From Paenibacillus mellifer (lineage in GTDB: Bacteria; Bacillota; Bacilli; Paenibacillales; Paenibacillaceae): 64,000 bases of DNA. The notes under the pieces are model-generated. The model made no database searches, was not told the origin of the DNA, and saw only the letters and a program-made list of their open reading frames with translations. Location: contig NZ_JALPRK010000003.1 of assembly GCF_023195895.1 (NCBI RefSeq), positions 186,001 to 250,000 of the forward strand, written 5' to 3'. Position numbers and translations under genes: made by a program. Shown here piece after piece: positions 7,338 through 16,782 of the stretch; position 1 is the first letter of the stretch, and each line of letters opens with the position of its first letter.

Positions 7338-7376
7338 GTTGGTTACTTTACAACCAGTGCATATGCACATCAACTT
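7336..7376. other. Cluster of nested inverted repeats upstream of the polyamine genes
   Basis: An outer AAGTTG/CAACTT pair encloses a GGTT/AACC hairpin and a perfect 12-bp palindrome GTGCATATGCAC (7357-7368). This could fold as a three-way junction or serve as a protein site. No function is assigned. Confidence 0.35.
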
Positions 7377-7555
7377 GTGAAACGGTCAATAAGAGTGGTA
7401 AAGGCGAATTATTTGCTAAATAGACTCTGATCAAAGCATGATATATTGAATATTAAGACTTCCACTACGTGCGTTCGTGCGATGGTTTCGTACGGCGATG
7501 CAGACGGGCGTTCGTCCGTCGTTATGGAGCTTTTCTTAATATTGACTATATCAGA

Positions 7556-7601
7556 AGCAAGTGATGATGCGCAGGTACGCGTATGTTCACTTGCTTTTTT
7601 T
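7556..7601 (+). terminator. Terminator-like hairpin in the leader of the carboxynorspermidine genes
   Basis: AGCAAGTGA and TCACTTGCT form a perfect 9-bp stem with a 22-nt loop, followed directly by a T run. It ends about 50 bp before the start codon at 7653. No obvious gene upstream needs a terminator here, so attenuation of the downstream operon is possible. Confidence 0.6.
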
Positions 7602-7652
7602 ACGTTTCACGCCCGCTATGCCAAAATTCGAAGAAGGTTAGGAGATGGAAAA

Positions 7653-8906
7653 ATGGGAAAAGCACTGATCATCGGCTGCGGCGGCGTCGCTGCTGTAGCC
7701 ATCCACAAATGTGTTCAAAACAGCGAGGTTTTTGAGGAAATCTGTATTGCCAGCCGCACCAAGTCGAAATGTGACGCACTGAAAGCGAAGCTGGACGGCG
7801 GTAAGACTAAAATCACGACGGCACAAGTTGACGCCAACAACGTTGATGAGCTGATCGCGTTGATCAACGAAGTTAAACCGGACGTGGTGATGAACCTGGC
7901 TCTGCCGTATCAGGATTTGACGATCATGGATGCCTGCCTGGCGACCAAGACCAACTACATGGATACAGCAAACTATGAGCCGGAAGATACCGCGAAATTT
8001 GAATACAAGTGGCAATGGGAGTACCGCGAGCGCTTCGAGCAAGCCGGCATCACCGCACTGCTGGGCAGCGGCTTTGACCCAGGCGTAACCGGTGTATTTT
8101 CCGCGTATGCCCTGAAGCACCACTTTGACGAAATCGAGTACATCGACATCCTTGACTGCAACGCGGGCGATCATGGCTATCCGTTTGCGACGAACTTCAA
8201 CCCGGAGATCAACATCCGTGAAGTATCCGCGAAGGGCAGCTACTGGGAGAACGGCGAATGGATCGAAACCGAACCTATGGAGATCAAACGCGTCTACAAC
8301 TTCCCGGAAATCGGGGAAAAGGATATGTACCTGCTGCACCATGAGGAAATCGAATCCCTGGCCCTTAACATTCCAGGCATTAAACGGATCCGCTTCTTCA
8401 TGACGTTTGGTCAAAGCTACCTGACACACCTGAAATGCCTTGAAAACGTCGGCATGACCTCGATCGAGCCGATCGAATTCGAAGGCAAGCAAATCGTGCC
8501 GCTGCAGTTCCTGAAAGCCGTACTGCCGGATCCATCTTCCCTTGGACCGCGTACGAAAGGCAAAACGAACATCGGTTGTATTTTTAAAGGCAAAAAAGAC
8601 GGTAAAGATAAGCTGTACTATGTATATAACGTGTGCGACCACGAAGAATGCTACAAAGAAGTCGGCTCCCAAGCCGTAGCTTACACGACCGGCGTTCCGG
8701 CAATGATCGGCGCGATGATGCTGATGAACGGCACTTGGAACAAACCGGGCGTATACAACATCGAAGAGTTCGATCCGGATCCATTCATGGATGCGCTGAA
8801 CAAATGGGGTCTGCCTTGGCAAGAAAGCTTCAATCCGGAGCTGGTAGACGCGTTCCCGGAAGAGGAGACCTCCGCAGAGCGCAAAGAAACGGAGTACGTT
8901 AGATAA
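7653..8906 (+). CDS. Carboxynorspermidine dehydrogenase (saccharopine dehydrogenase family)
   Basis: 417 residues from the ATG at 7653, which has AGGAG 8 bases upstream and begins directly with the nucleotide-binding motif (ALIIGCGGVAAVA). The remainder matches the saccharopine-dehydrogenase-like enzymes that condense a diaminoalkane with aspartate semialdehyde, using NADPH, to form carboxy(nor)spermidine (MDTANYEPEDT, GSGFDPGVTGVF, HHEEIESL). The decarboxylase gene for the next step starts one base after its stop, a classic two-gene operon of the alternative spermidine/norspermidine pathway. The product is cytosolic. Confidence 0.9.
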   Translation: MGKALIIGCGGVAAVAIHKCVQNSEVFEEICIASRTKSKCDALKAKLDGGKTKITTAQVDANNVDELIALINEVKPDVVMNLALPYQDLTIMDACLATKTNYMDTANYEPEDTAKFEYKWQWEYRERFEQAGITALLGSGFDPGVTGVFSAYALKHHFDEIEYIDILDCNAGDHGYPFATNFNPEINIREVSAKGSYWENGEWIETEPMEIKRVYNFPEIGEKDMYLLHHEEIESLALNIPGIKRIRFFMTFGQSYLTHLKCLENVGMTSIEPIEFEGKQIVPLQFLKAVLPDPSSLGPRTKGKTNIGCIFKGKKDGKDKLYYVYNVCDHEECYKEVGSQAVAYTTGVPAMIGAMMLMNGTWNKPGVYNIEEFDPDPFMDALNKWGLPWQESFNPELVDAFPEEETSAERKETEYVR

Positions 8907-8907
8907 T

Positions 8908-10035
8908 ATGCGCTTCGAGGAACTGCCAACACCTTGTTATGTGGTCGATGAGAAACTTTTGGAACAAAACCTGAAGATCATGAGCGGCATCATGGAGCGG
9001 ACGGGCGCGAAGATTATTTTGGCGCAAAAAGCATTTTCGATGTACACCACTTATCCGCTGATCGGTCAGTATTTGAGCGGGACGGCATCCAGCGGCCTGT
9101 TCGAAGCCCGGCTCGGTCACGAGGCGATGGGCAAGGAGAATCACGTCTTTGCCCCGGCCTACCGGGACGATCAGATGGATGAAATCATCGAGCTCTGCGA
9201 CCATGTGATCTTCAACTCGTTCTCCCAAGTGGAGAAGTATCGCGATCGGGTACTGGCGGCCGGCAAAAAAATCGGTCTGCGCATCAACCCGGAGTGCTCC
9301 ACGCAGGTGGGGCATGATATCTACAACCCTTGCGCCGTCGGATCGCGGTTTGGCGTGACGATCGAGAATTTCCGTCCGGAACAGCTGGATGGCGTGTCTG
9401 GCCTTCATTTTCATACCTTGTGCCAGCAGAACTCAGACGATTTGGCGACCACGCTGGATGCGATCGAAGAGAAGTTCGGAACGTGGCTGCCGCAAATGGA
9501 ATGGATCAATTTCGGCGGCGGCCACCACATCACCCGGGAAGACTACGATATTCCGTTGCTGGAAGCGTGCATTCGGCGGATGCAGGACAAATACGGTTTA
9601 GAAGTGTATCTGGAACCGGGCGAAGCCGTGGCGCTGAACGCCGGTTACCTGATCACGACCGTGCTGGATACAATGAAGAACGGCATGGACATCGCCATTG
9701 TGGATGCCTCGGCATCCTGCCATATGCCGGACGTGCTCGAGATGCCGTACCGTCCGCCGCTGTTTGGTTCGGGCGAAGCCGGCGAGAAGCCGTATACCTA
9801 CCGGCTGGGCGGGCCAACCTGCTTGTCCGGGGACAATATCGGCGACTACTCGTTCGACGAGCCGCTGAAGCCCGGCGACCGTCTGGTGTTCGGCGACATG
9901 GCGATTTACTCGATGGTGAAGAACACCACCTTCAACGGGATGCCGCTGCCAGCGCTTGTGCTGCAGCATAAGGACGGCGACTGTGAAATCCTGCATGAGT
10001 TTGGGTATGAAGATTTTAAAATGCGGTTGGCGTAA
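8908..10035 (+). CDS. nspC: Carboxynorspermidine decarboxylase
   Basis: 375 residues. It is a fold-III PLP-dependent decarboxylase: Lys41 in the ILAQKAFS motif is the probable PLP lysine, and GLHFHTLCQQ, NFGGGHH, YLEPGEAV and DASASCHMPD are typical of NspC. It removes CO2 from carboxy(nor)spermidine to give (nor)spermidine. Start at 8908, one base after the dehydrogenase stop, with no strong site of its own, so it is likely translationally coupled. Whether the product is spermidine or norspermidine cannot be told from sequence. A terminator follows. Confidence 0.92.
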   Translation: MRFEELPTPCYVVDEKLLEQNLKIMSGIMERTGAKIILAQKAFSMYTTYPLIGQYLSGTASSGLFEARLGHEAMGKENHVFAPAYRDDQMDEIIELCDHVIFNSFSQVEKYRDRVLAAGKKIGLRINPECSTQVGHDIYNPCAVGSRFGVTIENFRPEQLDGVSGLHFHTLCQQNSDDLATTLDAIEEKFGTWLPQMEWINFGGGHHITREDYDIPLLEACIRRMQDKYGLEVYLEPGEAVALNAGYLITTVLDTMKNGMDIAIVDASASCHMPDVLEMPYRPPLFGSGEAGEKPYTYRLGGPTCLSGDNIGDYSFDEPLKPGDRLVFGDMAIYSMVKNTTFNGMPLPALVLQHKDGDCEILHEFGYEDFKMRLA

Positions 10036-10055
10036 ACATTTCGCTTGTACTTAAA

Positions 10056-10098
10056 GGGACTGCCCCGGTCTAGTTTGACCGCCGGGCGGTCTCTTTTA
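10056..10098 (+). terminator. Rho-independent terminator of the polyamine operon
   Basis: GGGACTGCCC pairs with GGGCGGTCTC (10 pairs including wobbles), followed by TTTTATTTT. Confidence 0.8.
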
Positions 10099-10274
10099 TT
10101 TTGAACAACCATAATCCTGCACACCATTCCCATAGAAATACACCTTTATTTGGAAATCCAGCCTGATTTATGATGAGGATGCGGTACCTATACCAATTAG
10201 GGGGAATGGGGGGAATGCGTCTTTTTCTGATATCGCTTACATTGGTATTTTTATTCTGAAAGGAGAATGAAATC

Positions 10275-13200
10275 GTGAAAAGCCAAAGACGTATCATCGC
10301 CTGGATTTGTGTCATGACCTTGTTCGCCGCAACATTCTTCAGTTCGGCAGGGTGGACCGCACCTGTGCTCGCGGCAGGCGGGTCAAATCTGGCCGCAGGC
10401 AAGACTGCGGCGGAATCCGGCCACGCCGACGTGTACGCCGCTTCGAACGTGACCGATGGGAATGCCGGAACGTATTGGGAAAGTACGAATAACGCTTTTC
10501 CAGGGTGGGTACAGGTTGACCTCGGCGGCGCAGTTCAGATCGATCAAGTTGTCCTGAAGCTGCCGTCCGACTGGGAGAGTCGCTCACAGACTTTGTCCGT
10601 GCAAGGAAGTACAAACGGCTCTAGCTTCACCGATTTGAAGGCTTCGGCCAGCTATACGTTTGATCCAAACGCCGCCAATACGGTGACGATCAACTTTACG
10701 GCCGCCAGCACGCGATACGTGCGAATTCAGATCACGGCGAATACCGCCTGGCCGGCAGGCCAACTCTCTGAAGTAGAGGTATACGGCGCATCCCCGGCTG
10801 CACCTTCCACGATTCCGGGCAAGATAGAAGCGGAAAACTTCAGTACGATGAACGGTATCCAGACGGAACCTACCTCGGATACGGGCGGCGGACTGAACGT
10901 CGGCTGGATTCATGTCGGGGATTGGCTGGATTTTAACGTTAACATCCTTAACGCAGGAACCTATACTGTGGAGTATAGAGTAGCGAGTAATACGGGAACA
11001 GGTGCAATCCAGTTGCAATCTAGCGGGACGACATTAGCTACGACTACGGTGCCGAACACCGGCGGCTGGCAAAATTGGCAGACCGTGACTGCTAGCGTCC
11101 CGTTAAGCGCCGGTTCACAAACCCTTCGCGTCTATGCCAGTGGGTACGACTTCAATCTCAATTGGATTGGGTTTACTTTAGGGAACAATGGCGTTGATAC
11201 CCAGCCGCCAACCGCTCCGGCCAATCTGGCGTTTACGCAACCGACACCGGGTTCCATAAAACTGACCTGGAGCGCCGCAACTGATAACGTGGGCGTAGTT
11301 GGATACGACGTCTACGCCAACGGTCAGCTTCGCGGCAGCGTCAACGGATCGGCGTTGACCTATACCGATGCGCAACCCACCAATGTTACCGTGACCTATT
11401 CCGTCGTTGCCAAGGATGCGGCCGGCAATGCGTCAGCACCAAGCAATACCGTAACGCGGACCGGATCGGGAGGAGGAGACGGATCCAATCTCGCCATTGG
11501 CAAGACGATGACGGCTTCCTCATCGACGTTCACATTCGTCGCGGCGAATGCCAATGATAACGATACAACCACCTATTGGGAAGGTAACGGCCACCCGAGC
11601 ACGCTCACCGCGGATCTAGGCGCCAACGCCAACATCACGTCGATTGTCCTCAAGCTGAACCCTTCCAGCGAATGGGCGACACGCACTCAAACGATTCAAG
11701 TGCTGGGGCATGACCAAAATTCGACGACCTTTACGAACCTGGTCTCGGCGACTTCTTATACCTTCAATCCAGCTTCACAAAACACCGTCACGATTCCAGT
11801 CAACGCTACGGTTAGTCAAGTACAACTGCGATTTACAGCCAATTCCGGCGCACCGGGCGGACAAGTGGCCGAGTTCCAGATCTTCGGTACGCCTGCGCCG
11901 AATCCGGATCTGACGGTGACCGGCATCTCCTGGTCGCCAGCATCACCAGATGAGACGCAAGCCGTCACGCTGAGCGCTGCTGTCCGTAATGCGGGTACCG
12001 TTGCTTCGACCGCGACGAATGTCAATTTCTACTTGGGCAACACCCTTGTCGGCACGGCTTCTGTTGGTGCACTTGCTCCTGGGGCTACGGCTAATGTCTC
12101 CGCAACGATCGAAGCGAAGGAAGCCGGTTCTTACTCCGTCACCGCCAAGGTGGATGAGAGCAATGCCGTCATCGAAACCAACGATGCGAACAATAGCTAC
12201 ACCCACGGTTCGCCGCTGACGATTGGCCAGGTGCAAAGCTCCGACCTGATCGCGACCGCGGCATGGACGCCATCGAATCCAAGCGCAGGCAACACCGTCA
12301 CTTTTACCGTTAATCTGAAGAACCAAGGGACGATCGCTTCGGCGGGCGGTGCGCACGCCATCACGTTGGATCTGAAGAATGGCTCGGGGACGACCGTGCA
12401 GACGTTTAACGGCTCGTACAGCGGGTCTCTTGCGCCGGGAGCATCGGCTAACGTTACCCTGGGGACTTGGACCGCGGTAAACGGCAGCTACACGGTGACG
12501 ACGACTGTCGCAGCAGATGCGAACGAAGTCGCCGTCAAGCGGAATAACAATACTGGGACAGCCAGCTTATATTCCGGACGGGGCGCCAACATGCCGTTCA
12601 CCGTTCTGGAAGCCGAAGCCTCCTCGAACAGCACCAACGGCACGAAGCTGGCACCGAACTTTACGCCGGGCGACTTCGCCGGCGAAGCCTCGGGACGCTC
12701 GGCCGTTCAATTGGATGCTGCGGGAGAATACGTAGAATTTACGTTATCCTCGCCGGCGAATGCTTTCGTATTACGTAACGCCGTTGCCGAGAATACTACG
12801 GGCACGGTCAGCATTTACGCGAACGGCGTGGACAAAGGCAATTTTACCGTAACCTCCAAGTTCTCTTACCTATACGCAACGCCTACCACACTTGGACGAC
12901 TCGGCTATGATAACTCGGGCTCTAAGGCTTACTGGTTGTACGAGGATTCCCAGCTCTTGCTCGACCAAGTCTATCCGGCAGGAACCAAGATCAAGATCCA
13001 GAAGGACGCCGGGGATGTCCCATGGATTTACGTAGACATGATTGAAACGGAGAATGTTGCCCCGCCGGCAACCAACCCGGATCCAAGCAAATACGTTCAG
13101 GTGTCGAGCACAAAATCGATTGAGCAAGCGCTGAACGAATTCCGTCAAGATTCGTCCAAGAAGGGGATCTTCATCCCCGCAGGGGAGTGGACGATCTCGT

Positions 13201-14255
13201 CCAAGATCTTCTTGTACGGCCGGGCGACGGAGATCATCGGGGCAGGCCCTTGGCACACCAAACTGGTTGCTCCGCAAGACCAAACAAACACCGACGTCGG
13301 ATTCAATATCAGCTCCGCCGCCAACGGCTCGACCATCAAGAACCTGTCCGCCTGGGGCAACTACATCTACCGTCAGGATGGCCCCGGCAAATTCATCGAC
13401 GGCAACGGTATGCAGAATGTGACCGTAGAGAATGTCTGGGCGGAACATTTCGTCTGCTTGTATTGGGGGGTAAATTCCTCGTACAATACGTTCAAAAACA
13501 ATCGAATCAAGAACATGTTCGCAGACGGCATCAACATGACTAACGGCTCTTCCTACAATGTGATCGACAACAACTATGCCCGCGGTACCGGCGACGACTC
13601 GTTTGCGTTGTTTAGCGCGATTGACGCCGGAGGCTCTTACAATGTGGGCAACAAATACACCAACCTCACCGCCGTCAACGTACGCCGCGCCGCCGCTTTT
13701 GCTGTGTACGGCGGCCAGAACAACCTGTTCCAGAACCTCTACGGGGCCGATACGCTCACTTATCCGGGCGTTACGATCAGCAGCCTAAGCTTCGGATACA
13801 ATACGCTGGGCTTCGGCGATCAGGACACCGTGATTGACGGCGTCACGCTGGACCGCACCGGCGGTGACTTCTGGACCAGTGTCGGTGCTGACGACAAAAT
13901 CAACGATTACCAAAACTTCGGTGCGATCTGGTTCTATGGCGGCGACCGGGATTTCAAGAACATCGTAGTGAAGAACGTGGACATTAATCATCCGGTTTAT
14001 TTCGGCCTGATGTTCCAATCCAAATCACCGGAGAATCTGCCGATGCAGAATGTTCGGCTGGAGAACATTACGATCAATAACCCGACTCGTTATGGCATCA
14101 AACTGGTCGTCAGAGCTGAAGACGGCCAGGGGCCAGCTGTTGGCGAAGCCCACTTCACCAATGTGAAGGTGAACAACCCCGGGGTTACGGCCATCTATGG
14201 CGAGAACCAATCGCCGAACTTCCACATCATCCGGGGATTGGGGAATAACTGGTGA
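10275..14255 (+). CDS. Secreted multi-domain GH87 alpha-1,3-glucanase (mutanase/mycodextranase type)
   Basis: 1326 residues, GTG start after AAAGGAG. Signal peptide 1-34, discoidin-like F5/8C (36-174), CBM6-like (about 180-300), fibronectin III (307-395), second F5/8C (403-540), two CARDB-type domains (543-650, 655-770), an unassigned beta domain (772-930), and a beta-helix catalytic unit (940-1326). The catalytic part has FADGIN with Asp1084 and GTGDDSF with Asp1107 and Asp1108. This 23/24-residue spacing matches the three essential aspartates of bacterial GH87 alpha-1,3-glucanases. Expected role: endo-hydrolysis of alpha-1,3-glucan in fungal walls or dental-type glucans. It is monocistronic, with its own terminator. 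Confidence 0.82.
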   Translation: MKSQRRIIAWICVMTLFAATFFSSAGWTAPVLAAGGSNLAAGKTAAESGHADVYAASNVTDGNAGTYWESTNNAFPGWVQVDLGGAVQIDQVVLKLPSDWESRSQTLSVQGSTNGSSFTDLKASASYTFDPNAANTVTINFTAASTRYVRIQITANTAWPAGQLSEVEVYGASPAAPSTIPGKIEAENFSTMNGIQTEPTSDTGGGLNVGWIHVGDWLDFNVNILNAGTYTVEYRVASNTGTGAIQLQSSGTTLATTTVPNTGGWQNWQTVTASVPLSAGSQTLRVYASGYDFNLNWIGFTLGNNGVDTQPPTAPANLAFTQPTPGSIKLTWSAATDNVGVVGYDVYANGQLRGSVNGSALTYTDAQPTNVTVTYSVVAKDAAGNASAPSNTVTRTGSGGGDGSNLAIGKTMTASSSTFTFVAANANDNDTTTYWEGNGHPSTLTADLGANANITSIVLKLNPSSEWATRTQTIQVLGHDQNSTTFTNLVSATSYTFNPASQNTVTIPVNATVSQVQLRFTANSGAPGGQVAEFQIFGTPAPNPDLTVTGISWSPASPDETQAVTLSAAVRNAGTVASTATNVNFYLGNTLVGTASVGALAPGATANVSATIEAKEAGSYSVTAKVDESNAVIETNDANNSYTHGSPLTIGQVQSSDLIATAAWTPSNPSAGNTVTFTVNLKNQGTIASAGGAHAITLDLKNGSGTTVQTFNGSYSGSLAPGASANVTLGTWTAVNGSYTVTTTVAADANEVAVKRNNNTGTASLYSGRGANMPFTVLEAEASSNSTNGTKLAPNFTPGDFAGEASGRSAVQLDAAGEYVEFTLSSPANAFVLRNAVAENTTGTVSIYANGVDKGNFTVTSKFSYLYATPTTLGRLGYDNSGSKAYWLYEDSQLLLDQVYPAGTKIKIQKDAGDVPWIYVDMIETENVAPPATNPDPSKYVQVSSTKSIEQALNEFRQDSSKKGIFIPAGEWTISSKIFLYGRATEIIGAGPWHTKLVAPQDQTNTDVGFNISSAANGSTIKNLSAWGNYIYRQDGPGKFIDGNGMQNVTVENVWAEHFVCLYWGVNSSYNTFKNNRIKNMFADGINMTNGSSYNVIDNNYARGTGDDSFALFSAIDAGGSYNVGNKYTNLTAVNVRRAAAFAVYGGQNNLFQNLYGADTLTYPGVTISSLSFGYNTLGFGDQDTVIDGVTLDRTGGDFWTSVGADDKINDYQNFGAIWFYGGDRDFKNIVVKNVDINHPVYFGLMFQSKSPENLPMQNVRLENITINNPTRYGIKLVVRAEDGQGPAVGEAHFTNVKVNNPGVTAIYGENQSPNFHIIRGLGNNW

Positions 14256-14276
14256 TCCCGATTTAACAACTATAAA

Positions 14277-14311
14277 GGCGGTGCCGGTCTATGATCGGTG
14301 CCGTCTTTTTT
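14277..14311 (+). terminator. Rho-independent terminator of the GH87 gene
   Basis: GGCGGTGCCG pairs with CGGTGCCGTC around a 9-nt loop, followed by six T residues, 22 bp after the stop. Confidence 0.85.
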
Positions 14312-14384
14312 ACGATCCATTCCCAGCATAACTCTCCAGTCCCAGGGCAAGCTATCCTTTAAAAACAGGAGGTTCGCCCGTCCC

Positions 14385-14630
14385 ATGAATAAGCAAGCTT
14401 TAGCCCCCCATGAATCGGTAGATCTTCATGAAATCCTCAATTTCAAGACGTTGTGCTTGGCGAAATCCAAATTGATGCAAGGCCTCGTCTTCGATCAAGA
14501 GCTCAAGGACTTGATGCAAAAAGACGTGGAGCAAACCCTTCAAGCCCTTCAGGATCTACAGGCCTTGTATAGCCAGGTTCCTTTCCAAGCTCCCGTTCCC
14601 GAAAGCCGGCCCGAGCCGATTATCCAATAG
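14385..14630 (+). CDS. Small CotF-like spore coat-associated protein (YraG/YraE type)
   Basis: 81 residues from the ATG at 14385; AGGAGG lies about 12 bases upstream, slightly far. The sequence is helical ([38 protein letters not shown]) and resembles the short partner proteins encoded beside CotF-domain genes in Bacillus (yraE/yraG). It heads a five-gene cluster of short protein, CotF, adhB, short protein, CotF that mirrors the B. subtilis yraGF-adhB-yraED cluster known to be sporulation-linked. It probably acts in the spore coat. Confidence 0.7.
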   Translation: MNKQALAPHESVDLHEILNFKTLCLAKSKLMQGLVFDQELKDLMQKDVEQTLQALQDLQALYSQVPFQAPVPESRPEPIIQ

Positions 14631-14643
14631 AAGGAGTGCCGAG

Positions 14644-15030
14644 ATGAACAACGATCATTTGGACCCGATTAACGCGCTAAATATGCCGGAAATCGCTGAC
14701 ATGACCTTCGCGATGGACTTCCTGATGCGAGCCAAAGAAGGTGTGCGCAATATTGCAATTGCTCTGACCGAGACCGCCTCGCCCGAAGCTCGAATTTTGC
14801 TGCGGAATCTGCTGCGGCAAGGGATTGCCATGCACCGGGAAATTACCGAACTGATGATACGCAAGAAATGGTTCCATCCCTATGATTTAACCGAGCAATA
14901 CCAACTGGACCAGCTATCGGCCAAAAACACCATCCTAATCGGACAAATGGATTTATTCCCTGCGGATACGCGGCGCATCGGCATGTTCGATCGGACACCG
15001 GATGAGCATAGGGAGGGGAGCCAAGCATGA
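14644..15030 (+). CDS. Spore coat protein, CotF family (YraF-like)
   Basis: 128 residues. The Coat_F domain fills most of the protein: a [18 protein letters not shown] helix, [18 protein letters not shown], and [11 protein letters not shown]. CotF-family proteins are small helical, ferritin-like components of the spore coat. The stop codon overlaps the adhB start (ATGA), so translation is coupled. GAAGGAG precedes the ATG. The C-terminal tail is longer than in the second CotF copy at 16409. Confidence 0.85.
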   Translation: MNNDHLDPINALNMPEIADMTFAMDFLMRAKEGVRNIAIALTETASPEARILLRNLLRQGIAMHREITELMIRKKWFHPYDLTEQYQLDQLSAKNTILIGQMDLFPADTRRIGMFDRTPDEHREGSQA

Positions 15031-16163
15031 AGGCCGTAACCTATCAAGGAATCAAGAACGTCACCGTCAAAGAGGTGCCCGCCCCGAAGATCGAGAAGCC
15101 CGATGACATGATTATCAAAATCACCAGCACGGCGATCTGCGGCTCCGACCTGCATCTGATCCATGGGATGATCCCGAATTTGCAGGAGGACTATATCATC
15201 GGTCATGAACCGATGGGGATCGTGGAAGAGGTTGGCCCCGATGTCAACCATCTCAAGAAGGGGGACCGAGTCATTATCCCGTTTACGATCGCTTGCGGGG
15301 AGTGCTTTTATTGCAAAAACCATTTGGAGAGCCAATGCGATAACGCCAACGAACACGGCAATATGGGCGCCTACTTCGGTTACTCCGGCAATACGGGCGG
15401 ATATCCCGGCGGGCAGGCCGAGTACCTGCGCGTGCCGTACGCGAACTTTACTCACTATAAGATACCTGAAAGCTGCGAACAGCCGGATGAGAAGCTGGCG
15501 CTCATTTCCGACGCGATGCCAACGGCGTATTGGAGCGTGGATAATGCCGGGGTGAAGGAAGGTGATACCGTCATCATCTTGGGTTGCGGTCCGATTGGGC
15601 TGCTTGCCCAGAAATTCGCCTGGTTGAAAGGGGCGAAACGGGTCATTGCCGTCGATTACGTGGATTATCGGCTGCAGCATGCCAAGCGGACGAATCAGGT
15701 GGAAATCGTCAATTTTGAGCAACACAAAAATGTCGGTTCCTATCTCAAGGAAATCACCAAAGGCGGCGCGGATGTCGTCATCGATGCGGTGGGCATGGAC
15801 GGAAAAATGACGAACCTGGAGTTTCTGACCAGCGGCCTGAAGCTGCATGGGGGAGCCATGAGCGCCCTGGTGATCGCTTCCCAAGCAGTCCGCAAAGGCG
15901 GTACGATTCAAATTACCGGTGTGTACGGCGGCCGATACAACGGATTTCCGCTCGGAGACATCATGCAGCGTAACGTCAACATCCGTTCCGGACAAGCTCC
16001 GGTCATCCACTATATGCCGCATATGTACGAGCTAATCTCTTCCGGCAAAGTGGATCCCGGCGACATCATCACCCACGTGATCCCGCTGGAAGAGGCTAAA
16101 CGCGGCTACGAGATGTTTGATACGAAGACGGACGCGTGCATTAAGGTGATTTTGAAACCGTAA
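15027..16163 (+). CDS. adhB: Zinc-dependent medium-chain alcohol dehydrogenase of the spore-coat cluster
   Basis: 378 residues. Medium-chain dehydrogenase with catalytic-zinc ligands ([13 protein letters not shown]), four structural-zinc cysteines ([15 protein letters not shown]) and a Rossmann fold ([12 protein letters not shown]). It oxidises an alcohol or reduces an aldehyde with NAD(P); the substrate is unknown. The symbol rests on the conserved arrangement between CotF-type genes, as for B. subtilis adhB. It overlaps the upstream cotF-like gene by 4 bp, and the next gene follows 30 bp downstream. Expression in the mother cell during sporulation is inferred from the neighbours. Confidence 0.82.
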   Translation: MKAVTYQGIKNVTVKEVPAPKIEKPDDMIIKITSTAICGSDLHLIHGMIPNLQEDYIIGHEPMGIVEEVGPDVNHLKKGDRVIIPFTIACGECFYCKNHLESQCDNANEHGNMGAYFGYSGNTGGYPGGQAEYLRVPYANFTHYKIPESCEQPDEKLALISDAMPTAYWSVDNAGVKEGDTVIILGCGPIGLLAQKFAWLKGAKRVIAVDYVDYRLQHAKRTNQVEIVNFEQHKNVGSYLKEITKGGADVVIDAVGMDGKMTNLEFLTSGLKLHGGAMSALVIASQAVRKGGTIQITGVYGGRYNGFPLGDIMQRNVNIRSGQAPVIHYMPHMYELISSGKVDPGDIITHVIPLEEAKRGYEMFDTKTDACIKVILKP

Positions 16164-16193
16164 CCTACAACACCGAAACAGGAGGAGAACCCT

Positions 16194-16412
16194 TTGAATA
16201 TAGCAAACCAAGCTTTGCATGAAACTTTAGAGGTCCATGAACTGGCCGCTTCCAAAACGGTAGCCTTAACCAAGGCGAAAACGATGCAGCTTCTGATCTC
16301 AGACCCTGAGCTGAAACAAATTTTGCAGCATGACGTTCAGGTATCTACGCAACAATTGCACGAGTTAAGCGGGCTTCTGTCCCCGGCTCCGGCGGGAGGG
16401 AGGGACCAATGA
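16194..16412 (+). CDS. Small CotF-like spore coat-associated protein, second copy (YraE type)
   Basis: 72 residues starting at TTG 16194; GGAGGAG sits 7 bases upstream and decides this start. The pattern LHETLEVHELAASKTVALTKA parallels that of the first short protein at 14385, so the two are paralogues. Its stop overlaps the next start (ATGA at 16409). Same cluster and inferred role as the first copy. Confidence 0.7.
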   Translation: MNIANQALHETLEVHELAASKTVALTKAKTMQLLISDPELKQILQHDVQVSTQQLHELSGLLSPAPAGGRDQ

Positions 16413-16705
16413 ATCCAGTCCTGGAATATTTGATGGGGTTCGACAAGCTGACCGACGAAGTCATAGCTATGGATTACTTACTGAATGCGAAAACTTCCGT
16501 CCGAAACTATGCCATGGCGGTCACAGAGTGCGCCACCCCCGAGGTTCAGAACGTCTTGACCAAACAGTTGGAGGAGGCCATCGATGCCCACGAGATGATT
16601 ATGGGCTATATGATGAAGCGCGGCTTCTATCAGCCCTATGAACTTCAAGACCAAATCGGACGGGATTTGCAGAATATCCAAACTGCGCTGAATATTCCAT
16701 CCTGA
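16409..16705 (+). CDS. Spore coat protein, CotF family, second copy (YraD-like)
   Basis: 98 residues, essentially one Coat_F domain: EVIAMDYLLNAKTSVRNYAM, ATPEVQNVLTKQLEEAIDAH, MMKRGFYQPYE. It is clearly homologous to the protein at 14644. Translation is coupled to the preceding short gene by a 4-bp overlap. It is the last gene of the cluster, and a strong bidirectional terminator follows. Confidence 0.87.
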   Translation: MNPVLEYLMGFDKLTDEVIAMDYLLNAKTSVRNYAMAVTECATPEVQNVLTKQLEEAIDAHEMIMGYMMKRGFYQPYELQDQIGRDLQNIQTALNIPS

Positions 16706-16721
16706 ACCGTTGCATGATAGG

Positions 16722-16760
16722 AAAAAAGTCGATCAGGAGCGTGATCCTGACCGACTTTTT
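16722..16760. terminator. Bidirectional terminator between the CotF cluster and the GNAT gene
   Basis: AAAAAGTCGATCAGGA and TCCTGACCGACTTTTT form a long stem with A and T runs on both sides, between convergent genes. Confidence 0.88.
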
Positions 16761-16782
16761 ATGCTTCGTACAATCCCATGAA

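Noticed and set aside
7638-8822. A 394-codon minus-strand open frame opposite the carboxynorspermidine dehydrogenase gene
   Set aside because: It has no family resemblance and no ribosome binding site, and its codons mirror a well-conserved enzyme on the other strand.
14880-16022. A 380-codon minus-strand open frame opposite adhB
   Set aside because: It is the shadow of a clear zinc dehydrogenase; its His/Asp-rich sequence is the complement of conserved codons.
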